Program-made: the position numbers and the translations under genes | The notes under the pieces: generated by a model | Told to the model about the DNA's origin: nothing | The model's input: the letters and a program-made list of their open reading frames with translations, nothing else | The model's database searches: none | Source of the DNA: an uncultured Clostridia bacterium | GTDB lineage: Bacteria; Bacillota; Clostridia; Christensenellales; UBA1242 | DNA length: 64,000 bases | Assembly (NCBI GenBank): GCA_934778125.1 | Contig: CAKVOF010000001.1 | Location: 29,523-93,522 of the forward strand | Direction: 5' to 3' | In this document: positions 10,078 to 18,311 of the stretch, in pieces | Layout of the letters: each line of letters opens with the position of its first letter | Position numbering within the stretch: position 1 is the first letter of the stretch

Positions 10078-10758
10078 ATGGACAGTGAAAAACTAAAAAA
10101 TATAATTGTTAAAAATTTAATAGATTATAGAAAGGCAAGCAAACTCACTCAAGCAGAACTTGCTGAAAAAATTAATTATTCAGATAAAGCAGTTTCAAAA
10201 TGGGAGCGCGGAGAAGGCACTCCTGATATATTCGTGTTGCAAGAAATTTGCGAGGTTTATAATATCTCAATCAACGACCTTATAAGCGAACACAACACTC
10301 CAATAGAATTGAACAAACACCACAAGAAAAAAGATCGATTTATTTCTTTTACCACAAAAAATTTAATAACCCTATTATCGTTTGGGCTTGTTTGGTTTAT
10401 TGCAACAATTATTTATGCAGGGCTAGAAATCTTTACTAAAATCGATAGAGTGTGGCTTGTGTTTTTATATGCTATCCCAATTAGCGTGCTGGTTGTTTAT
10501 ATATTCACGAGAATCTGGGGAACAAATTGGCTCAACTTTATTTTCCTTTCATTCTTCTCTTGGTCATTTACCACATGCATTTACTTAACATTTAAAATCA
10601 ATATGCTTTGGCTACTTTTCGTTGCAATGGCAAGTTTCCAAGTTTTAATAATTCTTTGGTTCTTTTTAAAGCAAGAGAAATTTAAATCAAAGCAAAAAAA
10701 TAAATGTAAACCCATCGCAGACAACTTAAAACAAGATAGTAAAACTAAATTAGATTAA
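10078..10758 (+). CDS. XRE-family helix-turn-helix regulator with four membrane segments
   Basis: A 226-residue protein. Residues ~10-65 form an XRE DNA-binding domain (LTQAELAEKI, then the recognition helix with AVSKWERG, and IFVLQEICEVYNI). The rest contains four strongly hydrophobic segments, at about 97-117, 121-144, 150-168 and 172-193, and a basic C-terminal tail. It is therefore a membrane-tethered transcription factor, a common arrangement in Firmicutes in which the membrane part senses envelope or small-molecule signals. The target is unknown. The ATG has no ribosome site and coincides with the predicted transcription start, so initiation is probably leaderless. It converges on alaS. 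Confidence 0.85.
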   Translation: MDSEKLKNIIVKNLIDYRKASKLTQAELAEKINYSDKAVSKWERGEGTPDIFVLQEICEVYNISINDLISEHNTPIELNKHHKKKDRFISFTTKNLITLLSFGLVWFIATIIYAGLEIFTKIDRVWLVFLYAIPISVLVVYIFTRIWGTNWLNFIFLSFFSWSFTTCIYLTFKINMLWLLFVAMASFQVLIILWFFLKQEKFKSKQKNKCKPIADNLKQDSKTKLD

Positions 10759-10880
10759 ACCACATTAAATAAACATAAATTAGATTAAACTAAGTCATAT
10801 AAAATCAAATTAAACAAAATTAAGTTAAATTAATTAAGTTAAATTAATTATATAAATTCTATTCAAACAATATTTAAATA

Positions 10881-10934
10881 AATAAGACTTAACAAAAAAA
10901 AACGGCATTCACCGTTTTTTTGTTAAGTCTTATT
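10881..10934. terminator. long bidirectional terminator between XRE regulator and alaS
   Basis: Two ~23-25 base arms form a nearly perfect hairpin with the loop CATTCA. The arms contain A and T runs so that either strand would give a stem followed by U-rich RNA. The genes on both sides converge on it. The rest of the gap 10759-10880 is low-complexity AT with short AAATTAAGTT-like repeats. Confidence 0.8.
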
Positions 10935-11006
10935 TTATATTTTAAAAGCCTTTAACCACATATTAACCATTCTTTCCATAAAATTAAATAAATTAGCCAT
11001 TTTAAT

Positions 11007-11204
11007 TTTAGCATAAATGACTATTTTGAAAATTAATCAGTAACGCAGTTTGCGATGCTTTGCCCTTTGCTTGTTATTTCCTATCACCCCATTTTGGAGT
11101 AAAAAGCAAGCAGAACAAGGCTCGATTTATTTTCAAGATAGGAGCATATTTAGCATATGTGACTATTTTGAAAATTAATCAGAAACGCAGTTATGCGATG
11201 CTTT
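11007..11204. repeat. imperfect ~55-bp direct repeat downstream of alaS
   Basis: Copy 1 (11007-11061) and copy 2 (11149-11204) share the order TTTAGCATA, GACTATTTTGAAAATTAATC, AACGCAGTT and GCGATGCTTT with few differences. Copy 2 ends against the alaS stop codon at 11205. No coding function is visible. It is probably a member of a dispersed intergenic repeat family. Confidence 0.8.
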
Positions 11205-11218
11205 TTACTCCAAAATGG
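11089..11218. repeat. 130-bp imperfect inverted repeat overlapping the alaS stop codon
   Basis: A perfect 19-bp inverted repeat joins 11089-11107 to 11200-11218, which contains the last codons and stop of alaS. Further in, 11120-11137 and ~11162-11179 form a second imperfect pairing (GATTTATTTTCAAGATAG against its counterpart), and the centre ~11142-11161 is itself palindromic. The transcript could form a long branched hairpin at the alaS 3' end. Confidence 0.75.
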
Positions 11219-13028
11219 CTTTGATACGGCGAACACCCGCCCCACAACTTTCCTCCTTAATTATCTTGAAATGCCCCAATTCTGCCGTGTTTTTTGCGTG
11301 TGGCCCACCACATATTTCCTTTGAAACATTGCCTATGGTAAACACTTTAACTATATCACCATATTTGTTATCAAAAACTCCTATGGCACCACTTTTCTTC
11401 GCTTCATCAACGCTCATTTGTGAGCATTCAACTGGTATGGCTTGCTTTATTGCATCGTTTACGAAATCTTCAACCTTAGCTATTTCTTCTTTTGTCATAG
11501 CTTTATCGTAAGAGAAATCAAAACGCGCACGTTCACTTGTGATATTACTTCCTTTTTGGAAAACTTTATCGTTCAAAATTTTTCTTAAACCTGCATTCAT
11601 TAAGTGAACCGCGGTGTGCAGTTTAGTTGTTTTTTCGCTATCATCAGCAAGCCCACCTTTGAACTTTCCCGCTGATGTTGTGCGGGCCAATTCTTGATGC
11701 TCTTGCATTGCAAGCTTAAACCCTTCACTATCAACTGAGTAGCCTTGCTCATTTGCCATTTCAATTGTTATCTCAAGTGGAAAACCAAAAGTTTCATAAA
11801 GCCTAAACGCTTGCTTCCCTGAAATAATTTTTTCAACCTTTTCGCCTGTCTTTTTAGCAAATTCAATGTGCCTTTCAATTCCATTTATAACCTTTTGGAA
11901 TTCTTTAACGCCAAAAGAAAGCGTTTTCAAAAACTTTTCTTCTTCTTTGTTTAATTCAGTTATTATTCTTTCTTTGTTTTCTAAAAATTCAGGGTAATCA
12001 TCTTTAAACATTTCAATATAACAATTTGCAATTTCGCCTAAATGCCCCGCTTCAATCCCAAGGTTTTTCATACATCTAATAGAACGGCGAATTAGCCTTC
12101 TCAAAATATAGCCAGCATCGGTGTTTGATGGCACTATTCCTTTTCTATCCCCTAAAATTGCAGTTGCAGTTCTTATGTGGTCGGCTATAATTCTAAATGA
12201 ACGTGTGTTTTCATCCCCATCATCACTATAAGATTTTCCAGAAAGTTTTTCAATAACTTTTAAAGGTTCTTCAAACAGCTCCGTTTCATAAATCGATTTT
12301 GCTCCGTTTAGGACCATTAAGTTTCTCTCTAAGCCAAAACCCGTGTCCACATTTTTTTGCTTTGCTGGGATATATTCAGTATCTGATATTTTTTCATATT
12401 GCATATAAACATCATTACCAATTTCAATATACTTTCCGCAATCACAAGATGGATTACACTCTGGGCAACATTTTTCTTTTCCAGTATCTAAAAACATTTC
12501 GCTATCAGGACCGCACGGACCTCTAGAAATCTCCCACCAGTTATCTTTTTTAGGGCGATAAAAAATTCTATCTTCTGGCACACCCATTTTTAACCAACAA
12601 TCGTGAGTTTCAGTATCTTTTGGTGCGTTTTCATCACCTGCAAAGCAAGTTACTGCAAGTTGATTTTCTTTTAATCCAATATATTTTTCACTTGTTAAAA
12701 ACTCATAACTCCAAGCAACTTTTTCTTGCTTAAAATAATCGCCCAAACTCCAATTTCCAAGCATTTCGAAAAAGGTTAAATGAGAGTTATCACCAACCTC
12801 GTCAATATCGCCAGTTCTTATACACTTTTGAACATCGGTCAACCTTTTCCCAGCTGGGTGAGATTCACCTAAAAGATATGGCACAAGCGGATGCATTCCA
12901 GCAGTTGTGAATAGCACGCTCGCATCGTTTTCTGGAATAACTGATGCAGATGGAATCACCGCATGACCTTTTTCCTTATAAAAATTTAACCATAAATTAA
13001 TCAATTCTTTTCTTGTATATTTTTTCAT
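11205..13028 (-). CDS. alaS: short alanyl-tRNA synthetase-like protein (no C-Ala/DHHA1 domain)
   Basis: A 607-residue class II synthetase expected to charge tRNA-Ala with alanine. The N-terminal catalytic core is clear: FFEMLGNWSLGDYFK near residue 85 (motif 2 region), a Cys cluster (CCPECNPSCDCG near 187) that may bind zinc, and DTGFGLERN near 229 (motif 3). The editing domain follows near 455 with HTAVHLMNAGLR and ends with CGGPHAKNT near 577. Ordinary bacterial AlaRS is ~870 residues and continues into a coiled coil and DHHA1 domain; here the protein stops just after the G-A-G-V-R-R-I motif. Such short forms are annotated in Clostridia as alanine-tRNA ligase-related proteins, so a full-length AlaRS may exist elsewhere. 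The start has an AAAGGG ribosome site. The stop codon lies inside an inverted repeat. Confidence 0.85.
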   Translation of the reverse strand: MKKYTRKELINLWLNFYKEKGHAVIPSASVIPENDASVLFTTAGMHPLVPYLLGESHPAGKRLTDVQKCIRTGDIDEVGDNSHLTFFEMLGNWSLGDYFKQEKVAWSYEFLTSEKYIGLKENQLAVTCFAGDENAPKDTETHDCWLKMGVPEDRIFYRPKKDNWWEISRGPCGPDSEMFLDTGKEKCCPECNPSCDCGKYIEIGNDVYMQYEKISDTEYIPAKQKNVDTGFGLERNLMVLNGAKSIYETELFEEPLKVIEKLSGKSYSDDGDENTRSFRIIADHIRTATAILGDRKGIVPSNTDAGYILRRLIRRSIRCMKNLGIEAGHLGEIANCYIEMFKDDYPEFLENKERIITELNKEEEKFLKTLSFGVKEFQKVINGIERHIEFAKKTGEKVEKIISGKQAFRLYETFGFPLEITIEMANEQGYSVDSEGFKLAMQEHQELARTTSAGKFKGGLADDSEKTTKLHTAVHLMNAGLRKILNDKVFQKGSNITSERARFDFSYDKAMTKEEIAKVEDFVNDAIKQAIPVECSQMSVDEAKKSGAIGVFDNKYGDIVKVFTIGNVSKEICGGPHAKNTAELGHFKIIKEESCGAGVRRIKAILE

Positions 13029-13174
13029 TATGTTTCCCTTTATTAATTTGCATTGAATACTCTATTAAAAGCAAATTATATGATTTACTAAACTTTAGTA
13101 TTTTACCAAACTATGCTAAATTTTTCAAGGTTATTTCATATGATTTTATATTTAATGCTTTTAAATAGGCAAAT

Positions 13175-13271
13175 GGGCACGCTATCAGCCGAACGAAGTT
13201 CGGCTAGGGTGCGGGCGGGAATCAAACCCCGCACCCCGCTTGGAAGCAAAGCCTCCAAGCATAGCGTGCCC
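13175..13271. other. compact four-way-junction (cloverleaf-like) GC-rich element 1
   Basis: An outer perfect 11-bp stem (GGGCACGCTAT, 13175-13185, with 13261-13271) encloses three adjacent hairpins: 13187-13205 (8 bp, 3-nt loop), 13207-13236 (9 bp, 12-nt loop) and 13238-13260 (10 bp, 3-nt loop, one A-C mismatch that becomes G-U on the minus strand). Only single bases lie at most of the junctions. It is GC-rich in an AT-rich gap (13029-13367) between divergent genes. It is not a tRNA: stem lengths and loops do not fit. See the matching element at 53886-53980. Confidence 0.85.
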
Positions 13272-13367
13272 CATATTAACAAGCCTAAAAGCATAGCTTG
13301 CTTTCACTCATTCACAAACGCCTAATAATATTCATATTATGAAACGTAAGAAGGATTTGGAGAACAT

Positions 13368-14039
13368 ATGAGATACTACATAGATAAAAGTGTGTTATTA
13401 AACGATATAAAAGTGGTTGCTTTTGATTTTGATGAAACATTTTATTCGGCGGAAAATATGCGCGAATTATACTTAAATTATATTAAAAAAACATTTAAAA
13501 AACTTTGTGGTTTTGATGATAAAAAAACAAAAAAAGTTATGCATTCTTTGGGCTACACATTAGAAAGTAAAACCGCGCCAAGTTTTAGCCAAATATGCAC
13601 AAATTTTGGCGTAAGCGATATTGAGTATCACAAATATAGAATAACAAACTATTTTGAAATTGATTACACAAAAGCTGAGATTGTTTCTAACGAAACACTA
13701 GAAAGGTTCGCCAAATTTTTTAATCTTTATATTGTGAGCAACGAAATCAACACAATTTTAGAAAGTAAAATAACAAAAATTAATTTGAATAAAGCCCTAT
13801 TTAAAGGCATTTATTCAACGCCAATAACTGCCACCAAAACGAACTCAAAAGATATTCCATACCTAGATATTATTCATAGAGAACACATAAAACCTTCTGA
13901 ATTGCTGGTTATTGGCGATAGATTTAAAGTTGATATCGAACCCGCAATTGAACTTGGCGCAAACGGAATTTTAATTGATAAACCAAGGGACTTAATTTCA
14001 ATCATCTCACAAATCGAAGAACAAAAAAATATAAACTGA
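13368..14039 (+). CDS. HAD-superfamily hydrolase
   Basis: A 223-residue HAD phosphatase-type protein. Motif I is FDFDET (nucleophile Asp20, Asp22). A helical cap occupies ~25-115. Motif II is likely IVSNE near 124, and motif IV is VIGDRFKVDIEPA near 183, followed by GANGILI. The family removes phosphate from small molecules such as sugar phosphates or nucleotides; the substrate cannot be read. The start has TTGGAG 8 nt upstream. It is transcribed alone, convergent with the glycosyltransferase gene. Confidence 0.85.
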   Translation: MRYYIDKSVLLNDIKVVAFDFDETFYSAENMRELYLNYIKKTFKKLCGFDDKKTKKVMHSLGYTLESKTAPSFSQICTNFGVSDIEYHKYRITNYFEIDYTKAEIVSNETLERFAKFFNLYIVSNEINTILESKITKINLNKALFKGIYSTPITATKTNSKDIPYLDIIHREHIKPSELLVIGDRFKVDIEPAIELGANGILIDKPRDLISIISQIEEQKNIN

Positions 14040-14085
14040 TTAAAAAAACTTATGAACCACAATATTCATAAATTTTTTTAAAAAT

Positions 14086-15222
14086 TTAAAATTCACTATG
14101 CAAAAATTTACACAAATCTTTTGTTGCGTTTGGTTTTGAAAATTTCAAGATGTTTTCTTTTGCACTATCAAGTAAACTTGGGTTTTCAATAAACTCATCA
14201 ACAGTTTCATCTATTAATTTAAAGTTATTTACCATTAAAACTGCATTTTCTTTTTGAAGCACTTTAACATTTTCCACTTCCTCAAACACAAGTTTAGGAG
14301 TTGCCACAATAGGAACACACTTATTCGCACACTCCGCCACAATCAAGCCTTGCGGATGGCAAATGCAAACATCACATGCACTTAAAATCAAATCTAAATT
14401 GTTTGTAATTCCATAAATCCTAACATTTTCAAGCTTATGTCTCTTAACGAATTTACTTAATCTATATCTTAGGTTTTGGTTTTTAACGCAAACAACAGAA
14501 ACCATTATTTGGTTTTTTGCTTTGCAAAGATTTTTAATTAACGCAACTCCTTCTTTAACGGAGTAATTGGGCACATAGCACACAACATTAAATAAATCAT
14601 CTTTAATTTTTAAAACATTGCATGCTTTAGTTTTTTCCACTTTTTTTTCAAACTTTTCGTTTGTTGGAACTCCAAAATCAATTATATTTTGATTCATATT
14701 AATTCCAAAATGAATAAACTTACTACTAAGCAGATCGTTTGGCGTGATTATATAATCCGATGTTTTAAAAAACCTCGCATTTACTGGAACATTATAGTTA
14801 TGCACTACCGACACAATTTTAACCTTTTCAAACAACTCTTTGCTATATGACTTAATATGGCAAACCATAGAACTAGGCAAAGAATGGGTGCATAAAACAA
14901 CTGATGGTTCAAACATTTCAATTTTTTTAAGCAACTCGCTTTCAGCACCTTTCGTTAACTTAAACATCAACGTTTTCTCATAGTTTTTATTTTCTGATAG
15001 CAACTGTTTTTTATATATTTTGTTTGAAATTCTATTCATATTCCTGCAAAGCAAAGAATAGCCTTTGTTTAACAAAACGCCCTTAAATCCATCAACCATT
15101 TTCACAACATCAAGTGTTCTAAAAACCACATCAGGGTATCTTTCACTCATATACCCCGTTATTGCTCTTGCTATTTCTTTGCTTTCTTCGCTTATATTCG
15201 CTGTTAGTAAAAGTAATCTCAT
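14086..15222 (-). CDS. MGDG synthase/UgtP-like glycolipid glycosyltransferase (GT28)
   Basis: A 378-residue protein of two Rossmann halves. The N-terminus (LLLLTANISEESKEIARAI) fits the MGDG-synthase domain of processive diacylglycerol glucosyltransferases, where the usual phrase is 'G-x-GH' followed by a helix; here that glycine-rich loop is altered to A-N-I-S-E-E-S. A central VVLCTHSLPSS block and a C-terminal donor-binding region with ICHPQGLIVAECANKCVPIV near 285-304 match GT28 members. Predicted role: adding sugars to diacylglycerol in the inner membrane leaflet, as glycolipid or lipoteichoic acid anchor. The changed N-terminal loop leaves substrate uncertain. Good ribosome site AAAGGAAA; monocistronic. 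Confidence 0.72.
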   Translation of the reverse strand: MRLLLLTANISEESKEIARAITGYMSERYPDVVFRTLDVVKMVDGFKGVLLNKGYSLLCRNMNRISNKIYKKQLLSENKNYEKTLMFKLTKGAESELLKKIEMFEPSVVLCTHSLPSSMVCHIKSYSKELFEKVKIVSVVHNYNVPVNARFFKTSDYIITPNDLLSSKFIHFGINMNQNIIDFGVPTNEKFEKKVEKTKACNVLKIKDDLFNVVCYVPNYSVKEGVALIKNLCKAKNQIMVSVVCVKNQNLRYRLSKFVKRHKLENVRIYGITNNLDLILSACDVCICHPQGLIVAECANKCVPIVATPKLVFEEVENVKVLQKENAVLMVNNFKLIDETVDEFIENPSLLDSAKENILKFSKPNATKDLCKFLHSEF

Positions 15223-15342
15223 TATTTTTCCTTTCTTTACTTTTGTAATTAAATCACATCAATTAAATAAATCTATTTTACCTATAGTCTATTTTGTTTA
15301 GGCCTTTTCATCACTATTTTAATGTTTTTAAAGCAAGTAGTC

Positions 15343-15376
15343 AACAAAAAAATCCCATTGAAATTCAATGAGATTT
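15343..15376 (-). terminator. terminator of the four-helix membrane protein gene
   Basis: On the minus strand a 10-bp stem (AATCTCATTG with CAATGGGATT, one G-U pair) runs into a seven-T tract. Confidence 0.8.
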
Positions 15377-15386
15377 ATATGGTTTA

Positions 15387-15896
15387 TTATTTTCTTTTGA
15401 ATGCAAAGAACACCAAAATAGTGTAAACACAAGCAATGATTAACATAAACCAAGGCATAAATGATAGTGTTACCTTTATAGCTCCTAAGCCACCTGCACT
15501 AACAGATATTTTACTAGCATAGATATAACCACAAATGATTGTGATAATTACTAAAGCACAAACTAAAATTGCAACTAGCTTAGCAAGGAAAATGCCCATT
15601 TTTTCGAATGCAAGTGATAGTAATGATAAAACACATAAAGCACCGCAACCAATAAGTGAGAATAAATAAGTCCATTGCATAGCAGTTAAAGCCTGACCAG
15701 CTTCAGAAGTACCATTATCGCCAATGTTCTTTAATAATTCAGCACCTGTTGTTGAAGTATCTGAAGATGAACCGATAATACTTGAGCCAGTTGTTTTAAA
15801 TGTTGCAAAAACAAGTGATAAAAATGCTAAACCTGAAACGATTAAAAGAATAATCTTTAATGCCATAGTAGTGTTATTACTTTTAGATCTGCTCAT
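15387..15896 (-). CDS. hypothetical membrane protein, four transmembrane segments
   Basis: A 169-residue protein that I do not recognise. I start it at 15896 because AAAGGAGAG lies 6 nt before this ATG, whereas the upstream alternative begins within or before the ribosome site. Hydrophobic segments lie at roughly 12-34, 75-96, 103-128 and 141-163. The loop between the first and second is rich in Ser, Thr and Gly (SSSDTSTTGAE) and probably faces outside. No catalytic residues stand out. It is a single-gene unit with its own terminator. Confidence 0.65.
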   Translation of the reverse strand: MSRSKSNNTTMALKIILLIVSGLAFLSLVFATFKTTGSSIIGSSSDTSTTGAELLKNIGDNGTSEAGQALTAMQWTYLFSLIGCGALCVLSLLSLAFEKMGIFLAKLVAILVCALVIITIICGYIYASKISVSAGGLGAIKVTLSFMPWFMLIIACVYTILVFFAFKRK

Positions 15897-16203
15897 AACT
15901 CTCTCCTTTATAAAATTTCGCAAAACTATAAAACTTAATTAAGAGTTTCAACTGCTTGGCGTGTATGTAATAATTACCCCTCACAAAGCAAAACAATTCA
16001 CTAAACTTTAAAGTTTCACTTAATAATATGATTATACACAATAAAAGATTATTAATCAAATTATTAAGCACATTATTAATTCATTAAACTGCAACTTTTT
16101 GTTTAATTAACTAAAATATTTAAACAACAATTCAATACTTAATTTTTAAAAATTAAATAATAGAAACTCAAAACCCCAAACGATTAGCAAAACATTACAT
16201 AAA

Positions 16204-16226
16204 AATGCAAGCACAAAGCTTGCATT
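16204..16226 (-). terminator. terminator of cysS; otherwise empty gap 15897-16241
   Basis: A 9-bp perfect stem (AATGCAAGC with GCTTGCATT) is followed on the minus strand by T-rich sequence. Nothing else is recognisable in the 345-bp gap. Confidence 0.8.
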
Positions 16227-16241
16227 TTATTGTTTATTTAT

Positions 16242-17672
16242 TTACTTTTTAATTATTTCAAAGCCATCTTTGCTATCTTTAATTTCATAGCCCAGTTCTA
16301 ATAGTTTTGCCCTTATTTCATCGGCTTTTTCCCAATTCTTATTCTGTTTTGCTTGCCACCTTTCACTCGCAAGCTCTTTTATTTTAGCTGGAATATCATC
16401 TTGTTTGCCCTCGCCTGATTCTTTAGCAAACGCAAAGCCCAACACATCTTCTCCAAGAGATTTTATTAGGAAATTTACTTGTGCGAAAAGTTTCTCATCT
16501 TTTGATCCCTTGTTTGCCAAAATAAACTTAATCAACTTATCAAACTCAACTAGAGCAAGTGGTGTGTTGAAATCTTCATTCATTGCTTCTTCGAATTTTG
16601 CTTTAATCGCTTTTAGTTCATTGTTTTCCAAAACATTGCTTATTTTTGTTGTAATATTTTTTGAAGCCTTAACTTCTTCTAAAATTTTAGTAAATTGTTT
16701 TTTTGCTAACTCAAATTTCTCTTCATTAAAATCCACTGCCGATCTATATTGAAATTGCAATAAATAATATCTCACAACCATTGGATCGTACTTTTTAAAT
16801 AAGTCTGGCAAAGTTATGAAATTACCAAGAGATTTTCCCATTTTTGTTCCATTAACAGTAACCAATCCATTATGCATAAAGAAATTCATTGGAATATGGC
16901 CATTCACGATATCGGCTTGTGCACATTCGCATTCGTGATGTGGAAAAATATTATCTATGCCACCCCCGTGGATATCAAATCTATCACCTAAAAATTTTCT
17001 ACCTAGAGTTGTGCATTCAATGTGCCAGCCGGGGCAACCCACACCCCAAGGCGAATTCCATTTCATAAGCGCATCATCACCAACACTTTTCCATAGCGCA
17101 AAATCTTCTGGGTTTTTCTTATCATCAGCCACTTCAATTCTTTCACCGCTCAACGCTTCATCAAGTTTTCTATTTGAAAGTTGACCATATTTTGAATATT
17201 TCCTAACATTAAAATAAACGTTTCCAAGTGGTGTAACATAGCCATAACCTTTGTTTATTATATCCTCCACAGTTGCAATCATATCCGAAACAAACCCTGT
17301 TGCACGGCAAGAAATACTTGGTCTCAACACATTTAAACGGTCCATATTTTTAAAGTACTCGCATTCATATTTATATGCGATTTCATATGCATCAAGTTGC
17401 TCTTTTTTTGCTTGACGCGCAATTTTATCTTCACCATCATCGCCATCACCAACTAAATGCCCAACATCGGTTATATTTTGAACATATTTAACTTTATATC
17501 CCAAATGTTTTAAATATCTAAAAACAACATCAAAGTTAACATAACTCTTTGCGTGCCCCACATGAGGCATTCCATAAACGGTTGGTCCGCATACATACAT
17601 TCCAACTCTACCTTCTTGAATAGGTTTAAATTCTTCTTTCTTTCTTGTGAAAGTGTTATAAATCTTTAACAT
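16242..17672 (-). CDS. cysS: cysteinyl-tRNA synthetase
   Basis: A 476-residue class I synthetase that joins cysteine to tRNA-Cys. The zinc/active-site start MYVCGPTVYG (Cys28) and the HIGH-type motif HVGHAKS (36-42) are present, then CPGWHIECT near 218-226, HGGGIDNIFPHHE near 241-253, and the KMSKS-type motif KMGKSLGN near 278. A helical DALR-type region and the small C-terminal domain (NWEKADEIRAKL) complete a normal-length enzyme. The gene follows the MarR regulator with a 12-nt gap holding AAAGGAAA, so the two probably form an operon. No T-box leader was seen. Confidence 0.96.
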   Translation of the reverse strand: MLKIYNTFTRKKEEFKPIQEGRVGMYVCGPTVYGMPHVGHAKSYVNFDVVFRYLKHLGYKVKYVQNITDVGHLVGDGDDGEDKIARQAKKEQLDAYEIAYKYECEYFKNMDRLNVLRPSISCRATGFVSDMIATVEDIINKGYGYVTPLGNVYFNVRKYSKYGQLSNRKLDEALSGERIEVADDKKNPEDFALWKSVGDDALMKWNSPWGVGCPGWHIECTTLGRKFLGDRFDIHGGGIDNIFPHHECECAQADIVNGHIPMNFFMHNGLVTVNGTKMGKSLGNFITLPDLFKKYDPMVVRYYLLQFQYRSAVDFNEEKFELAKKQFTKILEEVKASKNITTKISNVLENNELKAIKAKFEEAMNEDFNTPLALVEFDKLIKFILANKGSKDEKLFAQVNFLIKSLGEDVLGFAFAKESGEGKQDDIPAKIKELASERWQAKQNKNWEKADEIRAKLLELGYEIKDSKDGFEIIKK

Positions 17673-17684
17673 ACTATTTCCTTT

Positions 17685-18113
17685 CTAATCCAAACACAAT
17701 TGAATTTGCTTAATCAATTCATTCACTTTAAGTTCAAGCAATTGCTTTCTCTCTGGTGGCAACTCTTCAAATTGTGCTTGTTGATTTCTATATATATTTT
17801 CTAATTCATGATAACCAGTTTCGGTTAAGTAATAGACTATTCCTCTAGTACTCGCGGTATTTTTCTTAACCCCAATAACAGAATCATCAATCAATGGTTT
17901 GCAAAGTTGAGTTAGGTTGCCTTTTGCTAAGCAAAGTTTATCAATAAAAAACTTTGGTGGCCTTTCGCCATATCTTCCTAGCAAGTGCAACATCTTACAT
18001 CGAAATGTTAGAGTGTTGTTCTTATTAAGTTCTAACGCATTGAATCCATCACAGAACTTATTTAATAGTATTCTAAGCTCTGTTAGTTGTTTTTCAAATC
18101 CAAATTCACTCAT
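17685..18113 (-). CDS. MarR-like winged-helix transcriptional regulator
   Basis: A 142-residue protein with the MarR layout: N-terminal helix (EKQLTELRILLNKF), then LTFRCKMLHLLGRYG, a recognition region (GNLTQLCKPLIDDSVI), a beta wing with NTASTRGIVYYLT, and a C-terminal dimerisation helix. The start is uncertain: a longer frame begins at a TTG (18173), but the ATG at 18113 gives the usual MarR N-terminus; neither has a good Shine-Dalgarno. It precedes cysS in the same operon. Its ligand is unknown. It is divergent from the MFS transporter gene (18312), which is a natural candidate target. Confidence 0.72.
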   Translation of the reverse strand: MSEFGFEKQLTELRILLNKFCDGFNALELNKNNTLTFRCKMLHLLGRYGERPPKFFIDKLCLAKGNLTQLCKPLIDDSVIGVKKNTASTRGIVYYLTETGYHELENIYRNQQAQFEELPPERKQLLELKVNELIKQIQLCLD

Positions 18114-18311
18114 ATAAAGTTTAACACCCACTTTTAGTTTGATTAAATTATCGGTTGTTTTTATTTTAAACAAACCAAATTGTTCACCATTCCAATTATA
18201 CCTATATTCTATTTAATTTGCAACATATTTTACTATAGTTGTAATAACATTATAACCGAAATCAGTGAATAAAAAACCATAATTTAAACAAAAATAATAG
18301 CAAGGTTATTT

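Noticed and set aside
13175..13271. tRNA or tmRNA gene
   Set aside because: Four-arm topology is similar, but the closing stem is 11 bp, loops are wrong, there is no anticodon loop or CCA, and the T-arm-like GTTTGATTCCCG has an 8-base loop.
13113..13325. Open frame of 70 codons across the first cloverleaf element
   Set aside because: It has no ribosome site and its middle is the translation of three hairpin arms; structure explains the sequence better than coding.
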